Shown: piece after piece, positions 22,495 through 30,447 of the stretch | Layout of the letters: every line of letters starts with the position of its first letter | Numbering within the stretch: the first letter of the stretch is position 1 | Virus record (IMG/VR): IMGVR_UViG_3300034198_014327 | Span: 1 to 32,398 of that record | Origin: a virus | DNA: 32,398 nucleotides | Reading direction: 5' to 3' (one strand) | The notes under the pieces: model-generated | The model's database searches: none | Told to the model about the DNA's origin: nothing | Seen by the model: the letters and a program-made list of their open reading frames with translations, nothing else | Made by a program: the position numbers and the translations under genes

Positions 22495-23150
22495 TACGCA
22501 AACTCTTGGATTGCTAAGGTTGATGATGCGCCGCCCGCGATCGCAAAAATCTGGGACGTGCAAAACGTGTACTCGTCCATAACCCAAGTGCCGTTAGGTG
22601 TTAGAGTAATACCTGAGTTTAAAACCGCTGTTGTGCCAAGGCCGAAAGATATATTATTAACTGAAAGATTCGTAAGAACTAAACCTTTCCTACTTGCGTT
22701 AGCTGCTAAAGCTGATGCGCTCGCGACTCCTACTGATGCGCTTGTAGGGCTTGATGGAGTAAGTGCCGTTTTATTTACTGCCACGTTCCCGATTGTGTTA
22801 CTACCCACTGGTAGAGCTGCCGATATTGTGACTGCTCCAGTGTTACATGCTGTAACCTTGCCGTTTAGCGTCGAGAGCGTGCTTTCTGTCGCGGCTCCTG
22901 TAGGTAACGCTGAAGATGATATGACCACCGCGCCCGTATTCACCGCAGTTACCTTGCCATTTAATGCCGAAAGGGTTGTTTGGGTTGCAAAGTCTGGAAC
23001 TGATAGGCTTTCTGCGCCTGCGCCGCCATAATCTACAATAACAACCTGTGTTTGTTTGCTACTCTTATCAACGGAGCGCGTAACTATATCTGCGTTAGTA
23101 TTAGCATCAAAACTAGTCTTTTTGTTAGTTACTGTTACATTGTCGGCCAT
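22494..23150 (-). CDS. Repeat-containing virion protein
   Basis: A 218-residue protein with two copies of a ~32-residue unit: TLSALNGKVTAVNTGAVVIS (about 59-78) and TLSTLNGKVTACNTGAVTIS (about 91-110), linked by LPTGAATES. The PTGAATE/TLxxLNxK pattern recurs in phage structural proteins. The C-terminal domain (RKGLVLTNLSVNNISFGLG and following, about 146-218) resembles small beta-barrel phage decoration domains. It starts as TAATG on the portal stop and ends as TAATG into the fibre-like gene. A virion surface role is likely. Confidence 0.75.
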   Translation of the reverse strand: MADNVTVTNKKTSFDANTNADIVTRSVDKSSKQTQVVIVDYGGAGAESLSVPDFATQTTLSALNGKVTAVNTGAVVISSSALPTGAATESTLSTLNGKVTACNTGAVTISAALPVGSNTIGNVAVNKTALTPSSPTSASVGVASASALAANASRKGLVLTNLSVNNISFGLGTTAVLNSGITLTPNGTWVMDEYTFCTSQIFAIAGGASSTLAIQEFA

Positions 23151-25570
23151 TACTGCTCCTCAGCTTTAACCGCTATAGTTTCGCCCTTGTCATCTTTAAT
23201 CGGAGTATAAACTCTAACTTTCTTTTTCTTTGGCTCTGCTTTATTTGCATCCCCTTCGCTGGCCTTAGCCTCACTACTTTGTTTTGGCATGTGAATAGTT
23301 ATATTTTGAGGCTTGCCCTTAGCGCTGCTTTCTATCATAGAACGCTCATGCTCTAAAACCATCTGGCTATTAAGCCTCTTTTCTTCCATCAGCTTTTCTT
23401 GCATTTCAAGCATTTTGGCTTGCTTATCGAACTCTAAACGGCTTGTGTCTAGCTGCTGAGTGAACTGTTGTTTGAATACTTCTAATTGACTATACAGCTT
23501 GTCTATTTCTGCTGTGCTCATAGTCTTACTAGCATCTATCTGGAGCCGTTGACTGCCTAGCTCATAATCCATTTGCAATTTCTGACCATCTAGCTGAAGT
23601 TTTTGTTGCTCAACAAATTGCTGGAATTGCTGATCCGCTTGTTTGAGCTGAAATTCGGCCTGAGATTTTTGCATCTCCATTTGGCCTTTCATCTGCTCAT
23701 TTTGCACCTGCATTTGAGCAACTTGAGTTTTAGCTTGCTCATTCTGCGCCTTCATCGCTTCATAGTCTGGAGGCAGAGGCGGTGGATTGTCTCTTGCTTC
23801 CTTATCGGCCGCTTCTATATCTTCTAGCGCTTTTTCCCATGAGCCTTCTACTGCTCTACCTGTTCTTAGGGTACGAACCGCGCCAAGTGCTGATTCTATC
23901 ATCGGCTTCATTAGCTCAGGTCTAAATTGCGCTATGTTCTGCAAGCCTGAAAATATGTTTTGAATCGCTTCAAGATACTGCATCCAGCGTGCCATTACCT
24001 GATCTTCATCAATAGCTATAGTGCTATCTGTCTCAATATCGACTCTGAAAGTTCTCATGCGATCGTCGCGTAGGAGCTGCAAGGCTGGAACGAATAGCCC
24101 TTGTTTATCCGGTGGCATTTGACCAACACCTGCCATTAGCCAGATTGTTTCATCTGCAAAAAAGCCAGGCTCAAACACCATTTCGGCCATTTTAGCAATT
24201 ATATCGCGGCAAAAGCGCTGCACATCCTGTTGCTTTTTCATCAGCTTAATAACAGTCCAGTGTGATTTCTGCTGTTGTGTATATACTGGATCGTTAGGGT
24301 CTGAACTGCCTCTTACAATATCTGGCATTGAGGTGATTTCATCAATCCACGCTTTTAGCTCTGATATACGGGCAGACAGAACGGGTATCGCGGCAACGCA
24401 TTGATCAAAAGGCAGCCAATCGACATTACCTTTAAGGCCGCCTTTCTCAGCGAATGCACCCCAATTATCTATTGGCTGCAAACCGCCGTCGGGCATTGTG
24501 AGCATGTTTTTAATGTCTTTAGTGTACTGAGAAGCCATTGCGCCAACTAGCTTAATACAGTCAACCATCGCGTTCATGCGCTTCATTGTGTAGTTGAGCT
24601 CTTCTGCCATCGCCTCATAAATGACATAATCGGCTGTAGGGTAAGTGCTATCGGTTGTTGTTGTAGCTACTAACGGGATAGGGCAACACCAGAAGTCTTT
24701 AATCTTATACGGGTCTTTTAGAAGCTTTAGCGGTGCCTGCTTATAGCCTGGGCTTATCCAAATAACCTGCTTTGATGGTAGGTCGTAAATGACATGCACT
24801 AAGGCTTGCTTGAGTAAATCATTCTGCTTATCTTTATCTTTATCTTTAGCTTTGCCCTCTTTACTGTCAAACGATACCGCCTTGCCAATCTCCTCGCCGA
24901 ACTCTGATATAAGCTCTTGCCTGGTCATGTATATATCTTTACAGCGCCATCTGACCTCGAATTGATTTCGCGCTATTGATTCTAGGTAGTCCTGCCAATA
25001 GACGGGGCAAACCTCTATTTTTTCTGTATTAGGCTTAGGCTGCTTGACTGGCATCCCTGCTTTATCGACTACTGCCTTACCTTCATCATCAACCATTGGC
25101 TCGAAGTCGGCTTTGTATTGGAGCCAAACCTGGCCGCGCCCTGGAAGCAACCTGTCTTGAACTGCTGCACTAATGGCATAATTAAACCTGTCCTGCTGGC
25201 TTAATAGCTGATAGTGCGTCGCTCTCTCTGCTACTTCTGCCGCCATGCGCCCAACTGGATCGCTGTCTTTGAACACGCGCTCAGCTACTACCTTAGGCAT
25301 ACGGCTATATAGCGCTGGCATGAGCACTTCCACGTTAGACCAAAGCACATTGAACATCTCGCCTAATGGGACAACGCCGTTTGAATCAGCTAAGTTGGTG
25401 TTCTTAGCGTTTTTATATTTCTTGATTATGCGCTCGCCGATACGTTCGAAATTCTGCTGGTCTTTGCACTCCCTGACTGACGCTATTTCTTTAAGCCATT
25501 TAGTTACAAGCGCCTCATCTGCTTGTGCATTAGGCTGCGGCTTATCATCTTCATTAATATCTTCAGTCAT
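23150..25570 (-). CDS. Portal protein
   Basis: An 806-residue protein directly after the large terminase (TAATG junction). The portal-type core spans about residues 50-560 (VPLGEMFNVLWSNVEVLMPALYSRMP at about 65-90; CPVYWQDYLESIARNQFEVRWRCKDIYMTR at about 187-216; MNAMVDCIKLVGAM; EITSMPDIVRGSSDPND). The C-terminal ~230 residues are an unusually long Gln/Met/Lys-rich coiled coil (about 585-745), then a Lys-rich end. Long C-terminal helices in portals of short-tailed phages can form a barrel inside the capsid. It forms the dodecameric ring through which DNA enters and leaves. Confidence 0.87.
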   Translation of the reverse strand: MTEDINEDDKPQPNAQADEALVTKWLKEIASVRECKDQQNFERIGERIIKKYKNAKNTNLADSNGVVPLGEMFNVLWSNVEVLMPALYSRMPKVVAERVFKDSDPVGRMAAEVAERATHYQLLSQQDRFNYAISAAVQDRLLPGRGQVWLQYKADFEPMVDDEGKAVVDKAGMPVKQPKPNTEKIEVCPVYWQDYLESIARNQFEVRWRCKDIYMTRQELISEFGEEIGKAVSFDSKEGKAKDKDKDKQNDLLKQALVHVIYDLPSKQVIWISPGYKQAPLKLLKDPYKIKDFWCCPIPLVATTTTDSTYPTADYVIYEAMAEELNYTMKRMNAMVDCIKLVGAMASQYTKDIKNMLTMPDGGLQPIDNWGAFAEKGGLKGNVDWLPFDQCVAAIPVLSARISELKAWIDEITSMPDIVRGSSDPNDPVYTQQQKSHWTVIKLMKKQQDVQRFCRDIIAKMAEMVFEPGFFADETIWLMAGVGQMPPDKQGLFVPALQLLRDDRMRTFRVDIETDSTIAIDEDQVMARWMQYLEAIQNIFSGLQNIAQFRPELMKPMIESALGAVRTLRTGRAVEGSWEKALEDIEAADKEARDNPPPLPPDYEAMKAQNEQAKTQVAQMQVQNEQMKGQMEMQKSQAEFQLKQADQQFQQFVEQQKLQLDGQKLQMDYELGSQRLQIDASKTMSTAEIDKLYSQLEVFKQQFTQQLDTSRLEFDKQAKMLEMQEKLMEEKRLNSQMVLEHERSMIESSAKGKPQNITIHMPKQSSEAKASEGDANKAEPKKKKVRVYTPIKDDKGETIAVKAEEQ

Positions 25571-27069
25571 TATCGCCTTCTAGACCTGTCTTGCTGGGTT
25601 TTAAGATCCCATAACTCGTTAATGGTAGGCTGTCTGAATTTTTTTTCCAAGGGTAATTCAGAAGATGGTGCTTCTCTGCTCCAGGGTCTTGCCATGCAGA
25701 TATAGCGAGTTTGTTCGTAGACGTGATCATCGGCTTCTGTGCACTCGTTCGGATCGTGCATATCGTGCTGCAAGTTCATGATAGTTTCTAGCTCATCCTG
25801 GCACTCTTCAAACCAGCCTATCATCGGTTGATCGTTCTTACCTACTAAGCGCTCTCTAAATTGCATATGCCCAGGCTGCCTTCGTCTATCAGCTTTCTGG
25901 AAATGAATACCTTCGCCGCTGAATATCTCGAATAGGCTAGGGCCGTGACCTTTGTGCTCGTCAATATCGCCGCCTGCTACCCTTGCGCTAATATGCTGGC
26001 CTACTTCTCTAGTCTTTAGCCCCTGAGCCACCATTGTAGCGGTTACTTTTGGTAATCCTTTGCCATACCAGGACTTATAGCAGATTAAGAACCCACGCGG
26101 TAAAGTAACCCCTTCACCTTGCACAGTTAAAACCTTAGTTGGCTCGCTCACTACTGCCCAATAGCCAATACTAAACGGATCTGCCTCGCCGCACGATCCC
26201 CAATCCATACCTTGCAGCCTTACCCAGTGCTCTGGGATTTTGAACGGCTTGAACAAGTGCTTAGCCCTATCAATTTCAGGGAAGAAAGCGCCAACCACCT
26301 GGTCAAAATCACCCTCCTCTAGCGCTTTAGCCATTCTAGGAGGTAAGCCGCGCAATGTCTTGCGGTATTCATCTGGATTGACCGATGGATTATCGTCTAG
26401 TTTTGCCTGTATAAACTGCCTACGCTTGCCGCCTTCTTCATCGGGCTGCTGAACTATCTCGGATATACCATCAGGACCACGCCTTAGAGCCTTGACGAAC
26501 TTAGCCTTAAAGAAAGCATGTCCAACACCCCCAGGGTTAAAAGTGTAAAGCGTTAGCGGTAGCAGCGCCTTGTACTCATTGGGTATTATAAGCGCATCAG
26601 GGATACGATTGCGGCCTCTGAGCATCTGAATCATGAACGGGCTAAACTGCTCAGCTTGCTCTAGGATTAAAACGTGCATTTCTGGACCTAACCAGCCGAA
26701 TACGTCTTTTTCGTGCTGGCAGTGGCATAGGAATATGCGCGAACCGTTATCAATTGGGCTAGCCTTATCTGGTCCGTTCCCAAACCTAACCTCATCTTTA
26801 ACTATGTTGACATATCCGCCTCTAACCCATGTAGCTAATAACGCTGGTAGCGAGGTCGGACCGGTGAAATGATTTTTGACCAGCTCATTATGAGTGCGCC
26901 TAAACAGGTATATGTTTAAGCCTGGAATAGCGTGAGCTAATAGAATTGCTAATACACGGGCTAGATGGCTCTTACCGCCTCCTGCCGCGCCTCCATAACC
27001 GATCTCGTTCGCGGTAGTCGTTAGCACCGCTGCTTGCTTAGGATGTAGCTCTAGATTTAGAGCGCTCAT
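25570..27069 (-). CDS. terL: Terminase large subunit
   Basis: A 499-residue packaging motor. N-terminal ATPase: Walker A GGAAGGGKSH (26-35, Lys33), LFRRT (55-59), a Walker-B-like HVLILEQAEQF (132-142) and the coupling motif TFNPGG (176-181). C-terminal RNase-H-like nuclease: Asp289 in GMDWG, Asp368/Asp370 in AGGDID and Asp447/448 in EADDHVYEQ. The Walker B acidic pair normally reads DE but here it is Glu137-Gln138, which is unusual. The length is normal. It acts with the small subunit and the portal. It overlaps the small terminase gene by ATGA. Confidence 0.93.
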   Translation of the reverse strand: MSALNLELHPKQAAVLTTTANEIGYGGAAGGGKSHLARVLAILLAHAIPGLNIYLFRRTHNELVKNHFTGPTSLPALLATWVRGGYVNIVKDEVRFGNGPDKASPIDNGSRIFLCHCQHEKDVFGWLGPEMHVLILEQAEQFSPFMIQMLRGRNRIPDALIIPNEYKALLPLTLYTFNPGGVGHAFFKAKFVKALRRGPDGISEIVQQPDEEGGKRRQFIQAKLDDNPSVNPDEYRKTLRGLPPRMAKALEEGDFDQVVGAFFPEIDRAKHLFKPFKIPEHWVRLQGMDWGSCGEADPFSIGYWAVVSEPTKVLTVQGEGVTLPRGFLICYKSWYGKGLPKVTATMVAQGLKTREVGQHISARVAGGDIDEHKGHGPSLFEIFSGEGIHFQKADRRRQPGHMQFRERLVGKNDQPMIGWFEECQDELETIMNLQHDMHDPNECTEADDHVYEQTRYICMARPWSREAPSSELPLEKKFRQPTINELWDLKTQQDRSRRR

Positions 27070-27509
27070 TTTTTAAGGGTTATGTTTAAAACTGGGATAA
27101 AAGGTTCTCCGTCTTTACCTGTAACTTCATGCTCTTGCTTATCTCGCCACTTTTGCGGCTGCCTATTCCTAAGCCATAGTGAACACGCGTTAGTATCAGG
27201 TGGCACTTCCTCTTGAAGCATTACAATATTGCCCTCTGGATTGAACACTTGCTTAACCTTCATAAAGCCCTTAGCTCTCCTAGCTAGCGCCTGTTCCACT
27301 TCGAAATCATGGTTTTGCTTAGCTTCAAGCATGGACTCCGAAAACTTACTGTGTTCTATTTTCCAAAGGTTAATAGTTGATTCAGTTACCTCAAAGAATT
27401 CAGCTAGATCCGCATCTGTTGCCCCTAGCGCACATAGTCGCCCTGCCTGTTTAGCATACTCAGCCTTATACTTAGTTGGTCGACCTCCAAGATCCTTATC
27501 TTTGCCCAT
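27066..27509 (-). CDS. terS: Terminase small subunit
   Basis: A 147-residue DNA-recognition subunit. The N-terminus GGRPTKYKAEYAKQAGRL is typical of many small terminases, followed by a helix-turn-helix (ATDADLAEFFEVTESTINLWKIEH, about 34-57) and the family signature CSLWLRNRQPQKWRDKQEHEV (about 111-131). It binds the packaging site, stimulates the large subunit and is encoded immediately upstream of it. The packaging site itself (cos or pac) is often within or near this gene; I could not identify it. Confidence 0.9.
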   Translation of the reverse strand: MGKDKDLGGRPTKYKAEYAKQAGRLCALGATDADLAEFFEVTESTINLWKIEHSKFSESMLEAKQNHDFEVEQALARRAKGFMKVKQVFNPEGNIVMLQEEVPPDTNACSLWLRNRQPQKWRDKQEHEVTGKDGEPFIPVLNITLKK

Positions 27510-27525
27510 GTGTCAATACTAAACC

Positions 27526-27867
27526 TTATTTTCCGTATCCGTAAGGGTTAAAAAGGCTGTTAGGTGATACAGGGACATTATCAAAACCAAGCGCTGTGCC
27601 TAATGGTGTCGTTAACTGCCTACCTGGTACTTGAGCAAGCCCTGTGCTTGGCACGTAGCCTCGCCCCATTTCGTAGACCATGGACGGGACTGGCACATAT
27701 ATACTCCCTGACGCTGGCCGTGTGCCTTGTAGCGATGGTTTATAGGCTTGATCTATAGCTGCAATCTCTCCTGGTCCGAAGCCGCCTAGGTATTCTGAGA
27801 AGGTGTACTTCTGCTGGGCTGTTGCAATTGTCGGGATTAGTAGCAATGCGATTAATAGCTTTTTCAT
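27526..27867 (-). CDS. Exported small protein with Sec signal peptide
   Basis: A 113-residue protein. MKKLLIALLLIPTIATA (1-17) is a Sec signal peptide with A-T-A cleavage. The ~95-residue mature part is rich in Gly, Pro, Tyr and Ser (SGSIYVPVPSMVYEMGRGYVPSTG) and ends in a glycine/tyrosine-rich NPYGYGK. No catalytic motif and no transmembrane anchor are visible. It would be released to the periplasm. It sits immediately upstream of the terminase genes; I do not recognise it. Confidence 0.72.
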   Translation of the reverse strand: MKKLLIALLLIPTIATAQQKYTFSEYLGGFGPGEIAAIDQAYKPSLQGTRPASGSIYVPVPSMVYEMGRGYVPSTGLAQVPGRQLTTPLGTALGFDNVPVSPNSLFNPYGYGK

Positions 27868-27868
27868 T

Positions 27869-28213
27869 TTAATACTCCAGTTTCTTAATTAATTTATACA
27901 TGTTCAGGGATTTAACGCTTGTGTAAATTGTACCATTTTCTAATGCTTTTATAACAATGTTTCTTATCTTATTAGGCTCCAAACCTGCGTTTTCGCAAAC
28001 CCAAACAAAAGTGCCTACTTCTGCTATATCGTCCTCTCGCCAGTTAAGTACCCATTTTAATGCATCCTTCTTTACCCGATTGCCGCAATCTATGCTTAAC
28101 CTCTTTGTGCTAGTTGCATCTAAAATTACCCTTTCTATTACAGCCATCCATAGCATCTGCTCAGGTGAAGCGGCATCATTAAATATTTCGGTGCTATAGG
28201 CTTTTTTCAACAC
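27869..28213 (-). CDS. GLEP-motif small phage protein, copy 2
   Basis: A 114-residue protein with KDALKWVLNWREDDIAEVGTF and FVWVCENAGLEPNKIRNIVIK (about 48-89). This W...(F)..VC...GLEP..(I/V)R pattern also appears in the gene at 28875-29171, and similar D-F..(V)CE.AGLDP..VR stretches are common in small phage proteins of unknown function. A helical DNA-binding-like role is possible but unproven. The start is uncertain: the frame begins with GTG at 28213, 15 nt after the preceding stop, and I see no ribosome site; an internal ATG (residue 20) would remove part of the shared region. Confidence 0.65.
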   Translation of the reverse strand: MLKKAYSTEIFNDAASPEQMLWMAVIERVILDATSTKRLSIDCGNRVKKDALKWVLNWREDDIAEVGTFVWVCENAGLEPNKIRNIVIKALENGTIYTSVKSLNMYKLIKKLEY

Positions 28214-28227
28214 GTATGTATTTTTTA

Positions 28228-28878
28228 TTATAAACTGAATTTCTTAATCTTTGATGCACATATCGGCCCAAGCGGTAGCAAATTACCCGTCCCTTCGATT
28301 AGGCTCTGCTCAACATAAGCGTTAGCGTTCATTAGGTTAGACCCCGCTTCATGGTCGCACCCGAAAATGCTGTGCCCCAACTCATGGGCTATACCCACTA
28401 CGGTATGCCGGAACCTATAATCTCCCGCTGTGTTATATTCCTGGGCTGTGGAGTAACTAAAGAACTGACCGAGAAAAGCGAAACCGGCCATATATCGAAT
28501 CCCGTCAATCGCAAACGGTGGCGCTAGAACGTGGATTGCTAATCCTGAGGTAAGTTTCCCCTCACCCCATAGAGTTTTGTACCAGCTATAGAACTCTTCA
28601 TTAAACGAGAAGAAGGTCGCTCCGCGCTCTCTGAGGTCGTAAAACGGGTCTGGCCTACGTTCCCCCTGCCGTCTCGATATCCTCACGCCATAGCCTTTAT
28701 AGTATTCTATAGCCCTCCTGACTGCCCTATCTCTAACTATTGGCCTGGCATATGCGTTATCGACTGAGACGACATAGAGAGGCACTGATGGTAGTCTAGG
28801 GGCGCTGAACGCCTGAGCGACTCCGAGTATCAAGGCCCACAGCAACATGCTGATTATAATCGCTAGTCCGTATCTCAT
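28228..28878 (-). CDS. Exported zinc metallopeptidase (metzincin-like)
   Basis: A 216-residue protein. A signal peptide (about 1-23, ending GVAQA) directs export. A catalytic zinc site is clear: AHELGHSIFGCDHE (164-177) with His165, Glu166, His169 and His176, and a Met in SNLMNAN (180-186) in the position of the Met-turn. The third His is one residue further away than in the classical HExxHxxGxxH consensus (H-x6-H rather than H-x5-H); from memory some bacterial metallopeptidase families use this longer spacing. Around it are LAIHVLAPPF (about 113-122) and YMAGFAFLGQFF. It probably cuts periplasmic or extracellular proteins. It is coupled by ATGA to the upstream gene. Confidence 0.82.
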   Translation of the reverse strand: MRYGLAIIISMLLWALILGVAQAFSAPRLPSVPLYVVSVDNAYARPIVRDRAVRRAIEYYKGYGVRISRRQGERRPDPFYDLRERGATFFSFNEEFYSWYKTLWGEGKLTSGLAIHVLAPPFAIDGIRYMAGFAFLGQFFSYSTAQEYNTAGDYRFRHTVVGIAHELGHSIFGCDHEAGSNLMNANAYVEQSLIEGTGNLLPLGPICASKIKKFSL

Positions 28879-29171
28879 TTTCTGTACTCGCTCATCCTAA
28901 CCACGTTTATTTGATTTTTTTCTATCATCCTTCTGACCCACCCAGGTTCAAGCCCTAGCAAATCGCACACGCTAACAAAACAGAAAATCCCATCTCTGGT
29001 GTCATCGTTTACCCACTTTACAGCGCTATCTTTTATTTCATTTTCCGGTGAGTCCAAATCATTCATTGCTAGGCTAAAAATGGCGTTAGCGATCATCCTA
29101 ATACTCTCATCTGGAACAAACCTTTCCTTAAAAGCCGCCAGCGTTAAACTTGATAGCCTATCAGTGCTCAT
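28875..29171 (-). CDS. GLEP-motif small phage protein, copy 1
   Basis: A 98-residue protein with KDSAVKWVNDDTRDGIFCFVS (about 47-67) and VCDLLGLEPGWVRRMIEKN (about 68-86). It shares KWV...F..VC...GLEP..(V/I)R with the 114-residue product at 27869-28213, which indicates distant paralogues. The remainder is helical. The type is common among uncharacterised phage proteins. Its ATG overlaps the previous stop as ATGA, and its own stop overlaps the start of the metallopeptidase gene, so the protease is translated with it. Function unknown. Confidence 0.72.
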   Translation of the reverse strand: MSTDRLSSLTLAAFKERFVPDESIRMIANAIFSLAMNDLDSPENEIKDSAVKWVNDDTRDGIFCFVSVCDLLGLEPGWVRRMIEKNQINVVRMSEYRK

Positions 29172-29407
29172 TTTGTAGGTGGCCTTGATTTCCTGGCCAA
29201 CTCACATTCAACTACTATCGCGATCTGTTCATTTTCTTCATGCGTTAGCCCCGCCCATTTTTGATAAGTTAAAAACTCTTGAATAATTTGGAGCCCCTCC
29301 ACCGTAGTTGGCAGAAAGTAGTAAACATCTTGTTTTCTAATATGAGTCGTATTAAACGCTTCGTTCACAAATAAATGCTGTGGGGGATTTCGGTCATTTT
29401 CGAGCAT
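29168..29407 (-). CDS. Hypothetical small protein
   Basis: A 79-residue protein (MLENDRNPPQHLFVNEAFN...) with a charged helical C-terminus (EENEQIAIVVECELARKSR). No known motif. GGTGGAG lies 8 nt before the ATG at 29407, which is why this start is preferred to an in-frame start 36 nt upstream. It then overlaps the end of the upstream membrane-protein gene by 14 nt. Its stop overlaps the next start as ATGA. Confidence 0.65.
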   Translation of the reverse strand: MLENDRNPPQHLFVNEAFNTTHIRKQDVYYFLPTTVEGLQIIQEFLTYQKWAGLTHEENEQIAIVVECELARKSRPPTK

Positions 29408-29549
29408 TGCGATTACTCCACCAATATAAAATTTCGTAAGCATTGATAAGCATCGTCGCGAAAGCGAAGACAGATAGCATTATCGCGCCGAGCAAAAATA
29501 CTAACGCCAAGTCCGGCCCTAACAACCACACGAAAAATGATTGGATCAT
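29394..29549 (-). CDS. Small membrane protein (51 residues)
   Basis: A short gene found between called genes. It starts MIQSFFVWLLGPDL and has a hydrophobic helix ALVFLLGAIMLSVFAFATMLIN (about 15-36), then an aromatic stretch (YEILYWW) and a basic tail SNRNARK. It probably spans the inner membrane once. Its ATG overlaps the previous stop as ATGA and its end overlaps the next gene by 14 nt, which together with the hydrophobic composition supports it being real. Function unknown; in this position small membrane proteins can be inhibitors of host processes or holin-like. Confidence 0.68.
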   Translation of the reverse strand: MIQSFFVWLLGPDLALVFLLGAIMLSVFAFATMLINAYEILYWWSNRNARK

Positions 29550-29731
29550 AACCCATTCACCTCAGCTAATATCATTTTAATAATGTGCTGAATCATGCCC
29601 AACCCTGTCGTGTCCTTGCGAGCTTCTGTGATGCTGTCTAGATGGCGCTGGATGATTGCCGCTACTTGCTGCTTCATGTCGTATGCTGTTAGCTCTTTAA
29701 CGTATTCTGCGTAGCTGTCATGTTCAGTCAT
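29546..29731 (-). CDS. Hypothetical small helical protein
   Basis: A 61-residue protein beginning MTEHDSYAEYVKELTAYDMKQQ, helical throughout and ending IIKMILAEVNGL. No family recognised. The start at 29731 overlaps the previous stop by ATGA and follows a GGAGG-like purine run; a longer frame would start inside the upstream gene. It lies in the block of small coupled genes upstream of the terminase. Confidence 0.68.
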   Translation of the reverse strand: MTEHDSYAEYVKELTAYDMKQQVAAIIQRHLDSITEARKDTTGLGMIQHIIKMILAEVNGL

Positions 29732-30174
29732 TTCGCCTCCTTCCTCACAAAATGCTTTTCGATGAAACAAATCAATGCCGTTCTTTCGTCCTCTACTGTT
29801 GGATAAAGACGCGACTCAACTACTTTGCATCTATCTTGTCCGTATTCATCAACCTCTGGCTTCGAGGGATCGGGGACTATTGAGTAGGGGCCTTTGCTAA
29901 TAGTGGTCGTCGTACGCCAATGCCCAGAATCCCAATATTGCAGGGTGTTACTTTCGATCTTCTGGACAAAGTCACCTGCCTTCACACACTCCCCATTAGC
30001 CATAGCAATCCAAGCGTCTTTGGCGGTCATCTCTTTTTTTGGTTCCATTGGTTTTTGTTCCTCTAAGATAAATGCTCTCTGAAAATCTTCGTATGATGGT
30101 AGAAAACCATTTCCAATATAAACAATCCTTTCGCCTGGCTTACCTTCAATTAATCGCTTTAATGGTTTATTCAT
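29728..30174 (-). CDS. Hypothetical phage protein (148 residues)
   Basis: A soluble protein. The central part (EMTAKDAWIAMANGECVKAGDFVQKIESNTLQYWDSGHWRT, about 48-88) resembles a kind of small domain common in uncharacterised phage proteins (AW.AM..G..V......Y...D..W). The C-terminus is charged, with EDERTALICFIEKHF (about 127-141). No catalytic motif. Starts by ATGA overlap with the 33-residue zinc-finger-like gene and stops by ATGA into the next. Confidence 0.7.
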   Translation of the reverse strand: MNKPLKRLIEGKPGERIVYIGNGFLPSYEDFQRAFILEEQKPMEPKKEMTAKDAWIAMANGECVKAGDFVQKIESNTLQYWDSGHWRTTTTISKGPYSIVPDPSKPEVDEYGQDRCKVVESRLYPTVEDERTALICFIEKHFVRKEAK

Positions 30175-30272
30175 TTGACACGCTTCCTCGGCCTATACAA
30201 ACAAATCATGCACTCATAGCGACTGCGGCAGATGTTACAGCCTCGGTTTCTTTTCTTACTTCGTTTTTGCAT
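30171..30272 (-). CDS. Micro zinc-finger-like basic protein (33 residues)
   Basis: A very short gene missed by length-based calling: MQKRSKKRNRG, then CNIC, five residues, ECMIC and a basic end LYRPRKRVK. Two CxxC pairs eight residues apart plus about 13 Lys/Arg give a compact zinc-binding, nucleic-acid-binding-like peptide. AAGGAAG is 6 nt before the ATG, it overlaps the upstream gene by 17 nt and its stop overlaps the next start as ATGA, which makes chance unlikely. Confidence 0.62.
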   Translation of the reverse strand: MQKRSKKRNRGCNICRSRYECMICLYRPRKRVK

Positions 30273-30447
30273 TTCGCTTCCTTGGCAGAATTTCACATCG
30301 TTTTTCTAAACCATCTGCGGCAAATCGTAACAACATAACTAGCGCTTGCCTTTCGTTGGCATTGTTCGTTTGCGAATCTAATCTATGAATTGCCTTTGCA
30401 ATATCATTGAGAGTTAGGCTCGCTTTTTTTTTACTCGGCTTTTTCAT
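30256..30447 (-). CDS. Hypothetical small basic protein
   Basis: A 63-residue protein starting MKKPSKKKASLTLNDIAKAIHRLD and ending RKRNAKTK. Two Lys/Arg-rich ends enclose a helical core (NERQALVMLLRFAADGLEK). The charge suggests nucleic-acid contact, but no domain is recognised. It overlaps the upstream paralogue gene by 17 nt and the downstream micro gene by 17 nt, in keeping with the compressed layout of this block. Confidence 0.65.
   Translation of the reverse strand: MKKPSKKKASLTLNDIAKAIHRLDSQTNNANERQALVMLLRFAADGLEKRCEILPRKRNAKTK

Noticed and set aside
22450-23031. 193-codon open frame on the plus strand opposite the repeat-containing virion protein gene
   Set aside because: It has no ribosome site, is rich in Val/Ala/Pro from antisense reading of a repetitive gene, and lies fully opposite a well-supported gene.
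28380-28420. Possible frameshift in the metallopeptidase zinc motif
   Set aside because: I re-read the codons: the frame is continuous and the extra residue is a whole codon, so the H-x6-H spacing is real and not an indel artefact.
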